Below, piece after piece: positions 1 to 7,642 of a stretch of 64,000 bases of DNA (within the stretch, counting starts at the first letter, position 1; every line of letters begins with the position of its first letter). Origin of the DNA: Microvirga vignae (GTDB lineage: Bacteria > Pseudomonadota > Alphaproteobacteria > Rhizobiales > Beijerinckiaceae); NCBI RefSeq assembly GCF_001017175.1, contig NZ_LCYG01000019.1, forward strand, positions 62,001 to 126,000, read 5' to 3'. Both the position numbers and the translations under genes were made by a program. Under the pieces are notes generated by a model. It searched no databases, was not told the DNA's origin, and worked only from the letters and a program-made list of their open reading frames with translations.

Positions 1-708
1 TAAAAGTCCGTCGAAGCCAGTTGCATGCAGGGCGAGCATGAAGTCCTCAATCGGTAGATCGCCCTGCCCCGGGAAGCAGCGGTAATGCCGACTCCATGAG
101 AGATAATCCATGTCGAGCTTCGGTGCATCGGCCATCTGCACCAGGAAGATCTTCTCCGGAGGAACAGAGCGGATCGCCGACAGGTCCGTCCCGCGGGCGA
201 GAATGTGGAAGGAGTCGAGCACCAGTCCGACTGCAGGGTGGTTTGCCCGTCGCACGACCTCCCAGGAATCACGATAATCGTGGATGTGACGACCCCAGGA
301 GAGAGCCTCGAAAGCCACGCGCATGCCACGTTTGGCGGCACGTTCCCCAAGTTCATGGAAGTCGGCGGCTGCCCGTTCGATTCCACCGAGAGAGTCCGGC
401 GAGACATTGCTGCACACCATGAGGAGGTCGCAGCCGAGTTCCTGCATGACGTCGAACTTGCGTTCAGCTCTGGCAAAGACCTTGGAACGCTGCGGGTCCG
501 ACATTCCCTCGAAATCGCGAAAGGGCTGGAGGGTGATGGTCTTAAGACCTAAGCCTTCGATCATGCGCCGCGCATCGACCGGCGTGCCGTTAAAGGAGAG
601 AAGATCGTTCTCGAAGATCTCCACGCCCTTGAATTGGGCGGCCGCAATGGCCTCAATCTTTTCGGTGAGAGTGCCGCTTAAACAAACTGTGGCGATGGCG
701 GTACGCAT
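1..708 (-). CDS. quiC: 3-dehydroshikimate dehydratase, N-terminal part (cut by window edge)
   Basis: The 236 visible codons read from ATG at 708 to the window edge without a stop. They form a sugar-phosphate isomerase/AP-endonuclease-2 type TIM barrel. The start MRTAIATVCLSGTL, then GVEIFENDLL, TLQPFRDFEG and MVCSNVSPDS, closely resembles the N-terminal domain of QuiC-type dehydroshikimate dehydratases, which turn 3-dehydroshikimate into protocatechuate. Many homologues also carry a C-terminal hydroxyphenylpyruvate-dioxygenase-like domain; whether this one does cannot be seen. Conserved acidic and His residues (VAFEALSWGRHIHDY, LDSFHI) fit the metal site of the barrel. It lies 65 bp downstream of two GntR regulators on the same strand. 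The dehydroquinase and quinate/shikimate dehydrogenase genes follow on the other strand, which supports the assignment. The family is fairly sure; the substrate is inferred. Confidence 0.8.
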   Translation of the reverse strand, partial: MRTAIATVCLSGTLTEKIEAIAAAQFKGVEIFENDLLSFNGTPVDARRMIEGLGLKTITLQPFRDFEGMSDPQRSKVFARAERKFDVMQELGCDLLMVCSNVSPDSLGGIERAAADFHELGERAAKRGMRVAFEALSWGRHIHDYRDSWEVVRRANHPAVGLVLDSFHILARGTDLSAIRSVPPEKIFLVQMADAPKLDMDYLSWSRHYRCFPGQGDLPIEDFMLALHATGFDGLL

Positions 709-773
709 GCTCTTGGATCCAGCTCCCTCATGGTTTCCAGGTGAGCGTTGCCATCCGGCTCGCTCTTTCTCAG

Positions 774-1451
774 TCACTTGATTGTTCCGGTCGCGAGCGC
801 ATGCTCGACGCCGCCAGCAACGTGGCGCGTCAGCACCTCGCAGGCCCGTGCCGCGTCTCTCTCCAGCGCACATTCCAGCAGGAGCCGATGCTCCTCGGCA
901 GCAATCTCTCCGCGATAGCTCAGGGCGATCATCTGATAACGGAGATATTTGTCGAAGACCGCTGCATGAGTGTCGATCAGCATCTTCGAACCGCAGGCGG
1001 AAATCAGCGCCTGATGAAACTGCCAGTCGTACTGCTTCCATTCCTCGGTCTGGCTTCGATCTCCTTCAGCCATCCGGTCTTCCATGCGCGCCAAGCGGTG
1101 GTGCGCGGCGACAACGCGCCCTTCCCATTCCATGTCACCCGCCCGGAAGGACTGTTCCAGAGCGCGACATTCCAACAACTGACGGAGGGCTGCGATCTCC
1201 CGCAAGTTCGCGATGGAGACGGGCGCGACCTCGAACCCTTTCTGACCTTCCGCGACGACGAGGCGTTCGGATGAGAGCCGGTTCAGGATCTCCCGAAGCG
1301 TGCTGACGCTTGCTCCATAGTTGGCTTTCAGTTGTTCCAGCTTCAGCTTCCTTCCCGGAGAAAGGCGACCGAATACGATGTCGGTCCGGATCTTTTGGTA
1401 GGCGCTTTCGCCTATGCCCTGAAGCTGCGGGTTCGTCGCCATGTCATTCAT
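774..1451 (-). CDS. GntR/FCD-family transcriptional regulator (copy 1)
   Basis: 225 residues. An N-terminal winged helix (about residues 8-75, with YGASVSTLREILNRLS as recognition region) is followed by an all-helical FCD ligand-binding domain (about 85-215) containing DWQFHQALISACGS and a late ETL-type helix ending in LTRHVAGGV. FCD regulators usually bind small carboxylic acids and repress the uptake or catabolic genes beside them. The start at 1451 is set by an ATGA overlap with the stop of the upstream paralogue; a longer reading frame reaches 1547 but runs inside that gene. Roughly 60 percent of residues match the neighbouring copy by eye, so this is a tandem duplication. Likely targets are the dehydratase gene downstream and/or the divergent TRAP operon. 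Confidence 0.85.
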   Translation of the reverse strand: MNDMATNPQLQGIGESAYQKIRTDIVFGRLSPGRKLKLEQLKANYGASVSTLREILNRLSSERLVVAEGQKGFEVAPVSIANLREIAALRQLLECRALEQSFRAGDMEWEGRVVAAHHRLARMEDRMAEGDRSQTEEWKQYDWQFHQALISACGSKMLIDTHAAVFDKYLRYQMIALSYRGEIAAEEHRLLLECALERDAARACEVLTRHVAGGVEHALATGTIK

Positions 1452-2116
1452 CGCAGGGCACCGCTGTTTAAGGTATAATCCACGCACCCGTTCACATGCC
1501 GGCTGAGAACTTCGCAGGCACACTCGGCATCGCGGGCCAGAGCGCAATCCAGGAGGAGCTTGTGCTCCTGGGCGGCTATCTCTCCACGAAAGACGACCGC
1601 CACCATTTGATAGCGGAGGTATTGATCGAAGACTCCGCCATAAAGATCGAGAAGGGTCTGCGAGCCGCAGGCCTCGATGAGAGTCTGATGGAATTCGCGG
1701 TCATACCGCTTCCAGAGCTCCATGCCTGCAGTCTCGCCCGCCATCATGCGGCGCTCCAAAACCGCTAGTTTGTAATGGGCGGCGACAACACGGCTTTCCC
1801 ATTCCAGATCGCCGGCCGCAAAGGACAGGGGGAGCGCGTAGGTTTCCAGGAGCAACCGCATCGACGCCACGTCCTGGAGCCCCTCAGGCGAAACAGGAGT
1901 GACCTGAAAGCCGCGCTGCCCTTCCGCAATCACCAACCCTTCCGACGAGAGGCGGCTGAGGATTTCTCGAACCGTGCTGACGCTCGCGCCGTAATCCTTT
2001 GCCAACCGGTCGAGCCGAAGCCTGCCTCCGGGCGCAAGACGCCCGAAGACGATATCAGCCCGAATTCGGTCATAGGCCCGGTCCGCAATCGATGTCGCTA
2101 AAAGCTCAACACTCAT
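1448..2116 (-). CDS. GntR/FCD-family transcriptional regulator (copy 2)
   Basis: 222 residues with the same architecture as its neighbour: a GntR winged helix (about residues 10-75, YGASVSTVREILSRLS) and an FCD domain (about 85-210, with REFHQTLIEACGS). It is the first gene of the leftward unit and its stop overlaps the start of the second regulator by four bases, so the two are translationally coupled. Having two close paralogues with nearly identical recognition helices suggests that they read the same or very similar operators, perhaps as heterodimers or with different effectors. It is divergent from the TRAP operon; the 180-bp gap carries a perfect 7-6-7 inverted repeat that is a candidate binding site. 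The effector is inferred to be quinate, shikimate or a pathway intermediate. Confidence 0.85.
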   Translation of the reverse strand: MSVELLATSIADRAYDRIRADIVFGRLAPGGRLRLDRLAKDYGASVSTVREILSRLSSEGLVIAEGQRGFQVTPVSPEGLQDVASMRLLLETYALPLSFAAGDLEWESRVVAAHYKLAVLERRMMAGETAGMELWKRYDREFHQTLIEACGSQTLLDLYGGVFDQYLRYQMVAVVFRGEIAAQEHKLLLDCALARDAECACEVLSRHVNGCVDYTLNSGALR

Positions 2117-2229
2117 TCCGTCACGCTTGCGATCACTCTCAAGCCTTCTCCACAGGGTAGAGAACGCACTAAATTTATCTGGTTTAATCTAAAATATCAG
2201 ATGATTTTGAAAACGCCTATTGATTTTGT

Positions 2230-2249
2230 AACTATCCGAGCAGATAGTT
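2230..2249. promoter_or_regulatory. Candidate operator in the regulator/TRAP divergent promoter
   Basis: A perfect inverted repeat AACTATC-N6-GATAGTT lies 47 bp before the dctP start in an AT-rich gap between the divergent GntR regulator and the TRAP operon. No T-run follows, so it does not look like a terminator. A second, weaker pair (ATCTG at 2177-2181 and CAGAT at 2198-2202) lies further upstream. Size and position suit a dimeric repressor; which protein binds is inferred. Confidence 0.5.
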
Positions 2250-2296
2250 CCGCCTAAGACGCAACAAATGCGCGCTGACATTCAGGAGAGGAACAC

Positions 2297-3289
2297 ATGC
2301 CACTCAGCATCAACCGTCGTGTACTGATGGCCGCAGGCGCGGCCTTTCTGGCGTGGAACATGGGCGGGCCGGCCGCCGCGCAGGCGCCGTCCACCTTACG
2401 CTTCTCGGCTGTCTTCTCGGATCAGGACATCCGTGCCGAGATGATGAAGCGCTTTGCCGAGGACATTAAGACTCAGGGTTTCACTCTCCAGCCCTATTAC
2501 GGTGGCACCCTGTTCAAGCAGGGCACCGAGCTCGTGGCGATGCAGCGCGGCAACCTGGAAATGGGCAACATCGCGCCGCAGGATATTTCCAACCAGATCC
2601 CCGCTTGGTCGATCGTGACATCCGCCTATCTCTTCCGCGATGCAGATCACCTGAAGAAGGTGTTTGCGGGCGATGTTGGCCAGCAACTCAAGAAAATGGC
2701 TTCGGATAAGCTCGGCATTCACATCCTGGGTCCGACCTATTTCGGCGCCCGGCATGTCGGTCTGAAGCCGAACAAGAAGATCAACACGCCGGAGGATCTG
2801 GCTGGCATCAAGCTGCGCATGCCCGGCGGCGATGCATGGCAGTTCCTCGGTCAATCGCTTGGCGCGAACCCCACGCCTATGGCCTATGCCGAGGTCTATA
2901 CCGGTCTGCAGACCGGCGCCATCGACGGACAGGACAACCCGCTGCCGAACGTGCAGAACATGAAGTTCTACGAGGTGATGTCGCAGATCGCCCTGACATC
3001 ACATCTCGTCGGTTTCGATCTCCTGGCTGTCTCCAACAAGGTCTGGAACGCGATGTCGCCGGAAAAGCAGGCAGCCTTCCAGGCCGCGGCCGACAAGGCG
3101 ATCGAGTGGAGCACGCAGGAACACCTGAAGAAGGAGTCTGAACTTGCTGCCTTCTTCAAGGAAAAGGGCCTCACCGTCTACACGCCGGACCTGAAGGCCT
3201 TCCGCGATTATGCGCAGAAAAAATATCTCGCCTCGGACCTCGCCAAGAGCTGGGAGCCGGGCATGCTGGATAAGATCAACGCCATGTGA
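2297..3289 (+). CDS. dctP: TRAP transporter periplasmic binding protein (DctP family)
   Basis: 330 residues. A signal peptide of about 29 residues (hydrophobic core LMAAGAAFLAW, cleavage near AAAQA) leads into a DctP-type solute-binding fold. It would capture an organic acid in the periplasm and pass it to the DctQM permease. The stretch GIKLRMPGG holds the conserved arginine that in this family salt-bridges the substrate carboxylate, and GAIDGQDNPL matches the usual second-domain motif. A clear AGGAGAGG ribosome site precedes the ATG. It is first in an operon with dctQ, dctM, aroQ and a quinate/shikimate dehydrogenase, so quinate, shikimate or dehydroshikimate is the expected ligand; that is inference from context. 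Confidence 0.9.
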   Translation: MPLSINRRVLMAAGAAFLAWNMGGPAAAQAPSTLRFSAVFSDQDIRAEMMKRFAEDIKTQGFTLQPYYGGTLFKQGTELVAMQRGNLEMGNIAPQDISNQIPAWSIVTSAYLFRDADHLKKVFAGDVGQQLKKMASDKLGIHILGPTYFGARHVGLKPNKKINTPEDLAGIKLRMPGGDAWQFLGQSLGANPTPMAYAEVYTGLQTGAIDGQDNPLPNVQNMKFYEVMSQIALTSHLVGFDLLAVSNKVWNAMSPEKQAAFQAAADKAIEWSTQEHLKKESELAAFFKEKGLTVYTPDLKAFRDYAQKKYLASDLAKSWEPGMLDKINAM

Positions 3290-3300
3290 GGCTCAAGCTG

Positions 3301-3335
3301 AGGAGCTGCCGTGACACCATTGCTCGGCAGCTCCT
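3301..3335 (+). other. Intercistronic hairpin after dctP
   Basis: A perfect 11-bp stem (AGGAGCTGCCG / CGGCAGCTCCT) with a 13-nt loop begins 12 bases after the dctP stop and lies about 80 bases before dctQ. No U-run follows. Such hairpins after a binding-protein gene are known in other importer operons to protect the upstream message or attenuate read-through, giving more binding protein than permease. Similar hairpins occupy the same place in the other two importer operons of this window. Confidence 0.6.
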
Positions 3336-3413
3336 TGACCAGTATCGCGTCTCAGCGGAAAGCCGGTTAATTCGCACTGACTGGCGCCTTCTTTTCACAA
3401 GGAAACTCTTTTC

Positions 3414-3932
3414 ATGTCTGCGTGGGTACGACACGTTGGTCCCTGGCTGGCACGACGCGCCGAGAACGTCGCAGCCCTCATGCTGGCCTTGATGTTCCTG
3501 GCCTTTCTCCTGCAGATCGTCTTTAGATATGCCTTGAACCTCCCGATCGGCTGGACGCACGAAATAAGTGTGATCCTCTGGATCTGGCTCGTTCTGTGGG
3601 GTGCCTCGTTCGTTATCACCGAACGGGAGGAGATCCGCTTCGACATCATCTACGGAGCCGTCGGCCCTGGTCCGCGAAGGATCATGTGCATCATCACGGC
3701 CATTGCACTGATCGCACTCTATACGATCTCGCTGCCGGCCATCGTCGATTACGTCACCTTCATGAAGGTGGAACGGACCGGCTATCTCAAGATCCGCTTC
3801 GACTGGCTTTTTTCAATCTACGTCGTCTTCGTCATTGCAACCATCATCCGCTACATCTGGCTGGCTTGGCAGGCCATGCGTGGCGTCGCGCCTGACGAGT
3901 TCGATCCCACCAAGGCGGGCTCCGGCGTATGA
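3414..3932 (+). CDS. dctQ: TRAP transporter small permease (DctQ family)
   Basis: 172 residues with four predicted membrane helices (about 22-42, 53-72, 93-115 and 132-153), the usual layout of the small TRAP subunit. The stretch LPIGWTHEISVILWIWLVLWG with the following ITEREEIRFDI matches the conserved family core. It forms the membrane complex with DctM and docks the loaded DctP. An AAGGAA-type ribosome site lies upstream of the ATG. Its stop overlaps the start of dctM by four bases (ATGA), so the two subunits are translationally coupled. The 124-bp gap from dctP contains a strong hairpin. Confidence 0.88.
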   Translation: MSAWVRHVGPWLARRAENVAALMLALMFLAFLLQIVFRYALNLPIGWTHEISVILWIWLVLWGASFVITEREEIRFDIIYGAVGPGPRRIMCIITAIALIALYTISLPAIVDYVTFMKVERTGYLKIRFDWLFSIYVVFVIATIIRYIWLAWQAMRGVAPDEFDPTKAGSGV

Positions 3933-5230
3933 ACCTGGCAAGTCCCTTTTCCATCACGCTGATCGTGATCACGGCTCTGGCCTTCCTCGGACTGCCTATC
4001 GGCCACGCGATGATCGCCGGATCGATTCTCTATCTTCTGCTCGCGGGTCTCGACATGGGAACCGCTGCAGAGCAGATCCTGAACGGCATGTATTCCAACT
4101 ACGTGATCCTCTCGGTCCCGTTGTTCATTCTCGCCGCCGAGTTCATGAACATCGGTAGCATGACCGATAGGCTCATGACGTTCTGCAACGCTCTTGTCGG
4201 CCGCTTCAGGGGCGGGCTTGCGCATGTCAACATACTGCAGAGCATCATCTTCGCCGGCATGTCGGGTTCCGCGATTGCAGATGCGGCCGGCACCGGGCGC
4301 ATGATGCAGGTCATGATGACCCGCGACGGCCGGTACACCGCGAGCTATGCAGCCGCCCTCACTGCCGTTTCCTCGGTCATCGGCCCCATCATCCCGCCAT
4401 CCATCCCGATGGTGCTCTACGCACTGATCTCCGATGCCTCCATCGGCTTCCTCTTCCTGGGCGGTGTCATTCCGGGGCTGTTGATGGCGCTCAGCCAGAT
4501 GATCATCGTAGCCGTCACGGCCCGGCGCAGGAATTTCCCGATCGAGAAACCCGTTCCCCTCCGCAAGCTCCCGAGAATCACCTGGGAGGCTTTTCCGTCC
4601 CTCATGATGCCGGTTGTGCTGCTCGGCGGCATCTACACCGGCATCATGACGCCGACCGAAGCCGCCGCCGTCGCGGCCGCATACGCACTGATCATTTCGG
4701 TCGGGCTTTATCGCAGTGTAAGCTGGCGCGACTTCTACAATTCCCTCGCTGTCAGCGCTCGAACCTCGACATCCATCGGCATGCTGATCGCGGGATCACT
4801 GGTGTTCAACTACGTCGTCACTGTCGAGAACATTCCCGAAGGGGTGAAAGCCATTCTCTCGGCCTGGGAACTCTCACCTACCGGCTTTCTGATCCTCGTC
4901 AATGTCCTGCTGCTGCTCTTGGGCTGCGTACTTGAAGGAACGGCGATCCTCCTCATCGTCGTGCCGGTCTTCATCCCAACGGCTCAGGCGCTTGGTATCG
5001 ACCTCGTGCATTTCGGCGTGGTGGTCGTCGTCAACATCATGATCGGACTGATCACGCCTCCCTATGGCCTGCTTCTGTTCATCATGGCGAACATTTCAGG
5101 AGAGCCGCTGCGTTACATCGTCCGCGACACCCTGCCGTTCCTTTTTGCCATGATCGTGGCCCTCGCCATCCTCACCTTCATGCCGGAAACCGTGCTCTGG
5201 CTGCCCAGAATGTTCGGGTATCAGGGATGA
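3929..5230 (+). CDS. dctM: TRAP transporter large permease (DctM family)
   Basis: 433 residues, the normal size for DctM, with about a dozen hydrophobic helices throughout. Recognisable family stretches are FAGMSGSAIADAAGTG near residue 110, IIPPSIPMVLYA near 155, MTPTEAAAVAAAYAL near 240 and LITPPYGLLLFI near 375. It forms the ion-coupled channel that moves the DctP-delivered acid inward, usually driven by Na+. It overlaps dctQ by four bases and is followed 27 bp later by the dehydroquinase gene. Linkage to aroQ and the dehydrogenase suggests a quinate/shikimate-type substrate rather than a C4-dicarboxylate. Confidence 0.9.
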   Translation: MNLASPFSITLIVITALAFLGLPIGHAMIAGSILYLLLAGLDMGTAAEQILNGMYSNYVILSVPLFILAAEFMNIGSMTDRLMTFCNALVGRFRGGLAHVNILQSIIFAGMSGSAIADAAGTGRMMQVMMTRDGRYTASYAAALTAVSSVIGPIIPPSIPMVLYALISDASIGFLFLGGVIPGLLMALSQMIIVAVTARRRNFPIEKPVPLRKLPRITWEAFPSLMMPVVLLGGIYTGIMTPTEAAAVAAAYALIISVGLYRSVSWRDFYNSLAVSARTSTSIGMLIAGSLVFNYVVTVENIPEGVKAILSAWELSPTGFLILVNVLLLLLGCVLEGTAILLIVVPVFIPTAQALGIDLVHFGVVVVVNIMIGLITPPYGLLLFIMANISGEPLRYIVRDTLPFLFAMIVALAILTFMPETVLWLPRMFGYQG

Positions 5231-5257
5231 GCGGCCTCAAATTGAGAGAAGCTATTG

Positions 5258-5707
5258 ATGAGCAGACCAATCTACATTCTCAACGGGCCGAACCTGAACC
5301 GCCTCGGTTCCCGCGAGCCTGAGATCTACGGTCGGACGACTTTGGCCGAAGTCGAGGCCATGTGCCGGGCAGCTGCATCCGAACAGGTAATCGTGTTCCG
5401 GCAATCGAACCGCGAATACGAGATTATCGATTGGGTCCATGAAGCCATCGACGGGGGCAGCGGGATTATCATTAATCCGGCAGCCTTTACCTTCACCTCC
5501 ATGGCCATCATGGATGCCCTGAAGATGTTTCCTGGCCCTATCATCGAGCTGCACATCTCGAACATCCATCGACGCGAGCCGATCTACCATAAGTCCTATG
5601 TCTCCCCGATTGCGACTGCCGTCATCGCGGGTCTTGGCACGGAGGGCTACCCATTAGCTGTCAAAGCAATGCTCAATATGATTTCCAAAGCGACGGCGAG
5701 CGCCTGA
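5258..5707 (+). CDS. aroQ: Type II 3-dehydroquinate dehydratase
   Basis: 149 residues, the standard size of type II dehydroquinases, which interconvert 3-dehydroquinate and 3-dehydroshikimate as cytosolic dodecamers. The flexible-loop start ILNGPNLNRLGSREPEIYG carries the catalytic Arg and Tyr region. NPAAFTFTSMAI supplies the substrate-binding Asn, and HISNIHRREP the catalytic His. Family members usually read REEFRHxS where this one reads REPIYHKS, a modest variation. The ATG at 5258 follows GAGAGAAG at proper spacing; a TTG directly before it is in frame but unneeded. It is placed between the TRAP genes and a quinate/shikimate dehydrogenase, so it probably serves quinate breakdown rather than aromatic biosynthesis. 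Its stop overlaps the next start (TGATG). Confidence 0.93.
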   Translation: MSRPIYILNGPNLNRLGSREPEIYGRTTLAEVEAMCRAAASEQVIVFRQSNREYEIIDWVHEAIDGGSGIIINPAAFTFTSMAIMDALKMFPGPIIELHISNIHRREPIYHKSYVSPIATAVIAGLGTEGYPLAVKAMLNMISKATASA

Positions 5708-6612
5708 TGTCGATGACGAGGGAGCGACCGTCATCGGCCGACAGAAAACGCGAAGCGGAACGCCTATGGACATGGCCCTCCGTTCTCGTCGGATTAGTGG
5801 GTGCTGGTATCCAGGCCTCACGTACCCCACGCCTCCACGAGCGCGAGGGCGCCGAACAGGGCTTGCGCTATGTCTACAAGCTCGTCGATCTCGAAGAATT
5901 AGGCCTTGATGTAAGCGCATTGCCGGAAATTTTGACGTCAGCACAGCGTTTCGGTTTTGCGGGTCTCAATATCACTTATCCCTGCAAGCAAGCCGTAATC
6001 CCGCTTCTCGATGAGCTGTCACCCGATGCAGCCGCGCTCGGAGCAGTCAATACCATCGTTCTGAAAGATGGCAGGCGTATCGGTCACAACACGGATTGGT
6101 GGGGATTCGCGGAGAGCTTCAAGCGCGAACTGCCTGATGTCCGTAAAGATCGCGTGGTTCAATTCGGTGCTGGCGGAGCTGGAGCAGCCGTTGCGCATGC
6201 CCTGCTGACGCTCGGAGTCGGCGAGATCACTCTCATCGACTCACATGAGGAGCGCGCCCGCAATCTTGCTGCAGCCTTGAGCGAGCGTTTCGGTGCGGGA
6301 TGCGCCTCCGCGAAATCCGATATCGTGGAGGCAATGGCCAATGCGGACGGCATGGTGAATACGACCCCGCTCGGAATGGCGAAGTATCCCGGCATGCCGG
6401 TGCCTGCGGAATTGCTGCGCTCCGATCTCTGGATCGCCGACATCGTCTACTTCCCCTTGGAGACGGAACTGTTGCGCCAGGCCCGAGCACGCGGCTGCCG
6501 CACCATGTCCGGCGGCGGAATGGCCGTATTCCAAGCTGTTGGAGCTTTCCGCCTGTTCACAGACCGGGAACCAGACGCTGTGCGCATGCTTCAGCACTTC
6601 AACGAAATGTAA
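5707..6612 (+). CDS. Quinate/shikimate dehydrogenase, QsuD-like (AroE superfamily)
   Basis: 301 residues of the AroE superfamily, which oxidises quinate or shikimate at C3 with NAD(P). Domains: an N-terminal substrate domain (about 15-120) with GLNITYPCKQAV, AVNTIV and GHNTDWWGF; a Rossmann domain (about 130-240) with GAGGAGAAV and NTTPLGM; and a closing GGGMAVFQAVGAFRLFTG-like helix. The biosynthetic enzyme usually has an HSxSP substrate motif near the N terminus; here it is QASRTPRLHE, matching catabolic QsuD-type dehydrogenases of actinobacteria as I recall them. The C-terminal DIVYFPLETELLRQAR also fits that group. The start codon overlaps the aroQ stop. With aroQ and the QuiC-like dehydratase it completes quinate to protocatechuate. 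Cofactor preference is not decidable here. Confidence 0.85.
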   Translation: MSMTRERPSSADRKREAERLWTWPSVLVGLVGAGIQASRTPRLHEREGAEQGLRYVYKLVDLEELGLDVSALPEILTSAQRFGFAGLNITYPCKQAVIPLLDELSPDAAALGAVNTIVLKDGRRIGHNTDWWGFAESFKRELPDVRKDRVVQFGAGGAGAAVAHALLTLGVGEITLIDSHEERARNLAAALSERFGAGCASAKSDIVEAMANADGMVNTTPLGMAKYPGMPVPAELLRSDLWIADIVYFPLETELLRQARARGCRTMSGGGMAVFQAVGAFRLFTDREPDAVRMLQHFNEM

Positions 6613-7300
6613 TGCTCGGAATTGCGGTCGTATAGGTGGAGCAGCCACATCTTGAGGATTCATTTCCGAATATTGTTTCCCGTCGGTGCTCCGGCTTGAA
6701 TTTGAAGCCAGATCCAGTTGGAGCGAGGCGCCACCCATGTTCTGTTTCAGCTCTCGTGAGGCAGATTTGGTCTGTGCCGCGGCTGAACGGAGTAGTGGTC
6801 AGAAGATGAGCAGAGATTGATTTGGAATGGAACAGGCCCTGCCATTCTCGGCCTGCTGACGCTTGGCTTTGGACGTGAGACATTAGCTTCACACGGGAAA
6901 CGGACCATGGCACGAGCTGTGACGGTCTATTTCGCGACCAATCGCATGCCACTCACAGACGCGGACGGTAAGCCCGCTCACAGTAGGAATAAAATTTTCG
7001 AGCCTGCTCCGTCCGAATCACCAGCTCCGAGGATACCTCCACCGCCATGCCACCAAGCTGGGCCGCGGTATCGTCTGGCAGGAGCGAAACCCTTGCCATG
7101 CACAGTTTGAGACAGGCTGCTGTCGGCGGAATGTTGTAATCGAGTTGGACGAACCTTGCTTGATCAACTGGGACAAGGACTTAGCGTTTTTGACGAGAGG
7201 CTCGCGTAGAAAGCACCCGCCGCTCCAGATGGTAAGCCTTTTGATCCTTTGACGGCGTGGCCTCCAAAACGCACATTAGCTCCTTCAGGAACGAGGTGTG
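6613..7300. other. Gene-poor interval with a possible alpha/beta-hydrolase relic
   Basis: 688 bases without a convincing gene. On the + strand, ATG at 6907 opens MARAVTVYFATNR, which resembles the start of DUF900-type alpha/beta hydrolases. The frame then degenerates into Pro-rich, Arg-rich sequence and stops at 7110, so at most a truncated remnant is present. On the - strand a 47-codon frame (MARVSLLPDDTAAQLGG start) ends near 6959, without a ribosome site. No terminator hairpin with a U-run was found after the dehydrogenase gene. Confidence 0.35.
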
Positions 7301-7507
7301 ATGATGCCCGTTGATCGTACGATGCTGAAACAAGCCCTGAACGAACTCGTGAGGCTGAAGGGCGGCGCTGAGAACCCGACCCGCTTCCTCGCCCAGCTCT
7401 ATAGCTCCGCGTTGCATGAATGGGCGGGACAGCTCGGCGTGGATCAGCACAAGCTCCATAAGCTGGTTCACGTCAAAGAAGCGATTTCAGAACGTCGGCT
7501 TCATTAG
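7301..7507 (+). CDS. Small protein of unknown function
   Basis: 68 residues, predicted soluble and largely helical (TMLKQALNELVRLKG, FLAQLYSSALHEWAGQLG), with a basic His-rich C terminus. Two ATG codons in a row (7301, 7304) follow a GTG; a weak ACGAGG ribosome site sits just upstream. Composition and codon use look like a real gene and better than the overlapping antisense frame at 7181-7471. No family was recognised. It stands alone between the catabolic locus and an exported protein gene, so context gives no role. Confidence 0.5.
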   Translation: MMPVDRTMLKQALNELVRLKGGAENPTRFLAQLYSSALHEWAGQLGVDQHKLHKLVHVKEAISERRLH

Positions 7508-7642
7508 ACGATATTGGCGGGGGAGATAACGCCACTTTCCAATTTAATCGCTATACGTCTTCTAGCTCCTCCCTAGCCATTCCCGTCCCGGAAGCTGACG
7601 TGTACACTAGGCCCTCCGATCTCCTTTGGAATGGAGGCGGCT

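Noticed and set aside
2117..2296. Terminator reading of the 2230-2249 dyad
   Set aside because: It lies between divergent genes and has no U-run, so an operator is more likely.
7181..7471. 96-codon leftward frame opposite the small gene at 7301
   Set aside because: The rightward frame has the more protein-like composition and is weakly supported by a ribosome site; both cannot be primary.
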